DNA of 64,000 nucleotides from Gymnothorax reevesii (Eukaryota > Chordata > Actinopteri > Anguilliformes > Muraenidae): contig CM056576.1 in the NCBI GenBank assembly GCA_029721435.1, forward strand, positions 121,385,166 to 121,449,165, read 5' to 3'. Both the position numbers and the translations under genes were made by a program. Under the pieces are notes generated by a model. It had not been told where the DNA came from. It saw only the letters and a list, made by a program, of their open reading frames with translations, and ran no database searches. Below are positions 58,714 through 64,000 of this stretch, piece by piece. How positions within the stretch are numbered: the first letter of the stretch is position 1; each line of letters begins with the position of its first letter.

Positions 58714-59620
58714 GCCGTGAAAAGTGTTTGCACCCTTCCAAATTTCTGCTTCATTCTTGTATTAAAATGCTTCAGATCATCCAACTAATTTTAATAGAGG
58801 ATTGAGGCAGCATGAGTAAACACAAAATGCTGCTTGTAAATGAAAATATCATTTTTTGAAGGCTAAGAGTTATTCAAAGTCTTTTAACTGTGTGGTTGTG
58901 CCACCCTTGGTAGCTAAAACTGCTATCAAACTTTTGCCATTACCAGCAATGAGTCTTCTACAATGCTGTGATGGAATTCTGACTAACTCATCTTTGGCGA
59001 GTTGTTTTAATTCAGCCCCAGTGGAGAGATTTTGAGCATGAACTGCCTGTTTTGGTTATACCACAGGATTTCAACTGGATTGAAGTCAGGACTTTGACTA
59101 GGCCACTTTAAAACCTTGATTTATTTATTTATTTATTTATTTTTGAGCCATTGTGATTTTCTGGAATCCCATAGGCTTAGAAATGGCTTTGTTACCCTTT
59201 CTTGACTGATAGATTTCAACAACCCTGTTTTTCATCTGTTCTTGAATTTATGCAGATTGCAGGATCACATGCTGCTCTTTGCCTACTTTGCATCACCAGA
59301 AAGCTTTTATTTAAGGGATGTTTAGATTCAACGGGGCCGGTCGTAATCATGTCTGGGTGTATCTAGTAAAATTGAACCCAATTATCAAGTAGATTTGTTG
59401 AACTGGTTGATTTTATTAACTAAGGCGGCAGTGACTTTTTTATGTAGGGCCAGGTAGGGTTGGATAGCTTTTTATTTCAATAAATGAACTAATCATTTAA
59501 AAATGGCATTTTGTTTTTACTCATGTTATCCTCATCTCATATTAAAAATTACTCTGAGGATCTGAAACATTTAAGTGTGAAAAATGAGCAATGGCAAAAA
59601 GGGAAGCAATACTTTATCAG
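58714..59620. mobile_element. DNA transposon relic with ~190-bp terminal inverted repeats
   Basis: The left end GTGAAAAGTGTTTGCACCCTTCC, then AAATGCTTCAGATCATC and GAGTAAACACAAAATG, is mirrored at the right by the reverse complements of TATTGCTTCCC, AAATGTTTCAGATCCTC and GAGTAAAAACAAAATG. The inner part contains CTGGATTGAAGTCAGGACTTTGACTAGGCCAC, known from Tc1-like and other fish elements. An (ATTT)n lies at 59120-59145. No open transposase remains. Confidence 0.75.
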
Positions 59621-60544
59621 TCCATGCGTTCGTACGTGCGTGTGTATGTCTCGACAGCCGGTTATCCTGTTGACTTCAAGCCTTGTGGGTGTATTTTTGA
59701 CGAACTACGAAAGTGCATTGTCTTGTTTGAATTTTTTTTTTTTTTTTTGGCGAGCTCAAGCGGCAATTGAACTGGCACTGTGCAATATCATACTAGCAGT
59801 GACTGAATTGGGATGGCAATATCACTGTAGATGGAGAGGACTCCTGATAATTCTCGGTTGTGTTGTCCATCCATCGTTTGTTCTTTCTTTGTGTTAATTA
59901 CCTGCTACTTCAACTCACCCAATTGTTGGGGAATACTAGATAGTACTAACAAACATGCAGTATGCTGCAAATTATTGTCTTTCCCAAAATGCAACACCCA
60001 TGAAAGTGTTGACAAAAATAAAATGAACTGGAGAATGTAACTGACGAGTGGTTTGACTGGGTCAAGGGGTTTGTTAAGAGTTCGGTGTTCAGATTGCTGC
60101 TGGGTAAGTGCTATTTTTGACTGACCTAGTTTTTCCAGTACAAAATTTGCACTAATAGACTTCAGTCTCCTCTCTGATGGAGGCAGGTCGTAGAAGCCAT
60201 TTCCTGGGTGAAAGGGGTTGGAGGACACTTTGGCCTTTTGATGGATATGAGAATAGAAAAATTGAAGCCATCAAAGTGTGGTTATGTGCAATTAACCTGG
60301 CATTAGCGCAGAGTGCAGACCACCCCCTCAAACTGTTTCTTGTCCTGCACTGACGTGTTTCTGCACCAGATGCATCGACTGTACAAAAAGTATGGATCAA
60401 CGTCCATAAGTTTGCGTTGGTGCTTTAAAACTGCCGTGTCTGAATTGTCTTTTAGTCATCTACTGTTAAGTAATGTAACCGGCACCTGATTCCTCCACAA
60501 AAAGTTCTATTTCCTACTCTTCAAATGGCATGGCTAACAAATGG

Positions 60545-61205
60545 GTACTCAAATGCCGCGTTTCCATCAAGCAGATCAGTTTGGTTCGGTACGGGTCATG
60601 TCACATTTCTGAGCGTTTCCATTACAAAAGTTGTGGATGGTACCTTTGGAACTGTTCCCAACTGTTCCCATTATTTGTCACCCCTTTGGTTGGGGTACCA
60701 AGGGTTACTATCCGATACTAATGAGGCGGAGCTAAAACAAGTCTTCTGTATTGGTCTGGGATCGTCACTCTGCCGCCTGTTGATTGGCCAACATAATCGT
60801 CACTCATGCGCGACTTCCACAAGTAAACTGCAGGAAAACACCCGTCTCGCCGTTTTGAGAAAAACATTTTTTGGAAATGTCTGCTCGCGGCAACGCGCCA
60901 TGCAGCAATGAAGAGGTGCAGATGTACATTTCATGCATTTGAATTTAGTCAATTTAAAATGCGTACAGTCATTATTATGCAAACTAATTTGGCTGGAGTT
61001 GCACCGAGAGCATTTACCTCGGGAGCTGGCATTAAAATACGCTGAATAAAAAGGTTGCCAGCTGAAGCCGCTTTCACACCGGATGCGAAACGAATTTTTC
61101 GCGGACAGATTACATTCAAATTCGAGGTGTTTCTCGTGTATTTGCGTGTTTGCATTGCATTTTACCATCTGGTAAAAAACCCCGCCTACATTTAACCCAA
61201 TCATG
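60545..61205. mobile_element. probable PIF/Harbinger-like MITE debris
   Basis: GCGTTTCCATCAAGCAG, GTTTGGTTCGGTACGG and, further on, AAGCCGCTTTCACACCGGAT resemble terminal sequences of fish Harbinger-type MITEs. I could not pair the ends, so two unrelated fragments are possible. Confidence 0.4.
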
Positions 61206-64000
61206 CGCAGGGTGTCAAATCCCCTTTCCTTTTTATATGTTTCGGGTTTTGGTTAGTTCTACACAGAAAAAAGCTTAAAAAGTTTTGTAAAATCGATTTC
61301 CAAGTTTTGTGACTGCATGACCTTACTATGCTCACTAGTCTTGAGGAACCTTGAACTCCTTTAGTCTTTCCAGCAATCACCATCTCTGATGATATTTCTG
61401 AATGTTGGCAGTACTGTAGCAGCCAATATTAGTGTGTATAAAGTAATTGTTGTTGATATTGATATTTGCTGAAACGTTTTGTTTAAAGGAGCTTTTCTTC
61501 CAGAAGTAGGCTACCTTGACATGTCATCCTTAGCTTAAGAAAAATTGGGCTTTCAGTCCAGGCAAATGCTGTGAGAGGCAGCTTAATTTTGCTCTCCATT
61601 TATGACCAGCAAGTAGGCTAAATTGCCTTAATGGCGGAGAAATTGATGTCTGATCATAATCTGAGCTGAGTTCGTCTTTATAACTGGTCATCCTGCATCA
61701 TTTCATCTTAATGGTTTACAGATTCGCTGACACTAATTGGTGGATCATTTAAGCGGATGCTTTGGTTTGCTCACTGAGTGCAGGAATTCTCAGGGTAAGA
61801 TTCGCAGCTGTAAGTGCCTCTGGCATAAGGCACGTTGAATGTTTAAGTTGCTCATTTATTGGGAATGAAGATTCTGAGCGCCATAATTCATTGGACAGTG
61901 GCACACTTTTTATTTTGATTCTGTACTCTTGCTTTTTGAGTGTGAAAGAAGACAATGGCTTTGAAATGCAGACTGCCAGCTTTAATTTTAGTATATTTTT
62001 TATCTATATTGGATGAACCGTGAAGAAATTGCAGTACCACCCGACCACCCCCCCTCCCCCCCCACAGAAATTTTGGACGACATCAAAAAAATATTGTCTG
62101 CATGACTGCTTGAAGTCTGTGATCCATAGACTGATGCCCCGCTGGGCTCGCTCTGCAGCCATCTTCAGTTCCTGTTTGTTTTGGGGGCTTTTTGCCTCTA
62201 GTCTCCTCCTGGGCATGTGAAATGCTTCCATGTTCAATTGACTTCAGAGCTAATGATTGATTGAGAATAAGAGTAACAAGACAGAATCAAACTAAAAAAA
62301 AAAAAGAAAATATGTTGCTGTCTAATGAATTATGTTGCTCACTGTATTTCACTTTTGCTTAGAGGTAAATCCCATCTCAAAGCAGCTCTTAAACCTAAAA
62401 CTTTGCACGGAAGACTTTTCGTCTACTCACATACATTTGAAGAAGGAGGCTAGGGAATGGTCGGCAGACTGTTTAGCACAGAGTATGAAACCTACTTCTT
62501 AAACTGGCGCATTAGCTCCCAATGACGAATCTGCATCCCGGTACGTTAAGGTGGGCCGTGCTCTCGTTCTACAAAGCACCGTTGAGTTTTTGAAAAGTGA
62601 AATGGGATTAATTCTCGAAGGCCCGCTTTTCAGTTCGCGTATTCTGGAAAGCAGCATTTAGCCGCTGCCTCTATGCAAGGACCGCTCAATGTCTTAATGC
62701 GTCCATTCTTTCAGACCCCGGGAGCCTCGGTATCCAAGGTAACCCCCTGAAACACAATTGGCGCACTTCCCGCGCCAAAAATTCATGAGGCTGATTTCTC
62801 TTTTATTCCCCGGCCACCCATCAGCAAGACAAAGCCACGCCCATGGCGAACCTCAAAAGTACTGGCGAACGGGTATGCAATTCTGTGCAGTAAATGCAAA
62901 ACTATTTGTCCCAGGCAATTGAAAATGTTTGCCTGCCCTGATACGTGAGCGAGTTGATTTGCAGTCAGGACCAGTTTGCGAGGACTGAATGAGTCCAGCC
63001 AGGTGTTCTCTATTGCAATGCGTTTCGCCGGCCCCCTGCCCTCGCGGGTTGTTAATTGAAGAGCTTTTCTTGGCCGTCTCTCCTAATGTTCATAATGCCA
63101 TTCGTTGTGAGTCTCTCTTTCGTTCCTGCATTTGAATCAACCTTTGGCAAGAGTCTATGAAGTGCTTTTGCCCCATGTAGCCTATGGTGGAATCCAAGTT
63201 TATGACTATTGCAGCTAACGAGCCTATCCTTTAAGTAGAGAGAAGACGATGTCTCAGACAGAAGGCGAGCAGTTTAAGCTCATTAAGTCTCCTCTCAACT
63301 CAAAATGTATCATTAAAAAACTGCATGTTTCCAAGCATTATTTGAGGTGGTTTTGAGATGGTGAGGAGGCAATTTCCTTAATCGTGTTGGTGTTAGCCTC
63401 CGATGGTAAGATGCCACTGCTCAGGTCCATGGGGAACAGTGCAAGACTACACCCCTCAATGATCATTACCACCTTTTTGAGCTGGGTTGTCGCATGGGGC
63501 TAAATTGCCACTTTCATTGAGGGGGAAAAAAGTGATCTTTCTCATTTCCTCCCCTCTGAAATTACGCCCTCCGGGCTACTGTGTAAATTTAATAAAGTAT
63601 ATTAAATTAGCATATCGTTTAAATGACAAAACACATGAGAAAGCAGTTTCTCTCCTCCAGTGTATTGAGCAAGGCATTGTAATTTAGTATCAGTACACCC
63701 CCTTCTCTTGTTTCAGTTCTGCATCCCTGGCCGCTGAAGTGACAGTCGATAGGCAGCCCAAGCAGAGCTATAGCGAACGGGATTGTTTATTTGTATGTTG
63801 AATTAAACATTGTGAAAGCTCACCCCAGCCCTGGAATCTGACCTTTGTTTAGCCAAGCTCTTTACCAAACGATAAATACACGGTCATAAGTCCATAATCG
63901 ATGCCCCCTTCTGTGTGTGAAGATTATGTGGACAGCTGCAGGAAGGACCTCCAGGGGACATTCTGGAATTTTCCATGTGTGGCTAGGTCAGCCATATCAT

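Larger units (their letters stand above)
49211..64000 (+). other. hs2st1 intron 1 (5' part; continues past window)
   Basis: The next hs2st1 exon, expected to begin near an ERAIA/EVREIEQRH-like sequence, was not found, so the intron is longer than 14.8 kb. It holds several repeats listed separately. The stretches 49211-52330, 52660-53580, 56570-58700 and 61210-64000 contain no feature I can support. Confidence 0.75.

Noticed and set aside
59511..59897. 128-codon plus-strand frame
   Set aside because: It starts inside the terminal repeat of a transposon relic and crosses a poly-T run; no domain.
1..64000. CRISPR arrays, bacterial operons, tRNA or rRNA genes
   Set aside because: The genome is eukaryotic. 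No regularly spaced short repeats of the CRISPR kind and no cloverleaf-forming or rRNA-like sequence were seen.

Overview
This is vertebrate nuclear DNA, almost certainly from a ray-finned fish. It has long AT-rich introns with GT/AG splice sites, abundant fish-type DNA transposons, (AT)n and poly-G microsatellites, and three recognisable vertebrate genes. No bacterial or organellar features are present. The real coding sequence is a small fraction of the window, in short exons. Nearly all longer open frames are chance.

Layout. (1) 1-3455: non-coding upstream DNA. (2) 3456-11611, plus strand: a complete claudin-18 gene (cldn18) with two alternative first exons (3456-3675 and 8587-8806). Both are 220 nt and in the same phase, and they share exons 2-5. 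The product is a 242-residue four-pass tight-junction protein ending in Tyr-Val. (3) About 11.6-26.7 kb: intergenic DNA filled with transposon debris. It holds a decayed Ty3/gypsy-type retrotransposon split by nested insertions (13.9-17.5 kb), a LINE reverse-transcriptase tail (21976-22285), and one LINE-type repeat interrupted by two different DNA transposons (24.6-25.7 kb). (4) About 26.66-48.2 kb, minus strand: the complete selenof (Sep15) gene in five coding exons. It has an in-frame UGA selenocysteine codon at 34267-34269 and a SECIS hairpin that can be drawn in the 3' UTR (26741-26814). The introns carry a 1.3-kb foldback Tc1-type palindrome, hAT-like MITEs close to two splice donors, two TTAA- or long-TIR elements, and a TIR element carrying a helicase-like fragment. 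(5) 48188-49086: a head-to-head intergenic region, probably a shared bidirectional promoter. (6) 49087 to the window end, plus strand: hs2st1 coding exon 1 and the start of its very long first intron.

The genes are functionally unrelated: a junction protein, an ER redox selenoprotein that works with the glycoprotein-folding sensor UGGT, and a Golgi heparan-sulfate 2-O-sulfotransferase. The selenof/hs2st1 head-to-head pair matches what I know of the human locus (1p22). Claudin-18 beside it does not match the human arrangement, where CLDN18 lies on 3q. I see no clearly new molecular system. The most unusual items are the near-perfect foldback transposon, the helicase-bearing TIR element, the double-nested insertion with its target duplications intact, and the retained dual first exons of cldn18 with donor sites of unequal strength.
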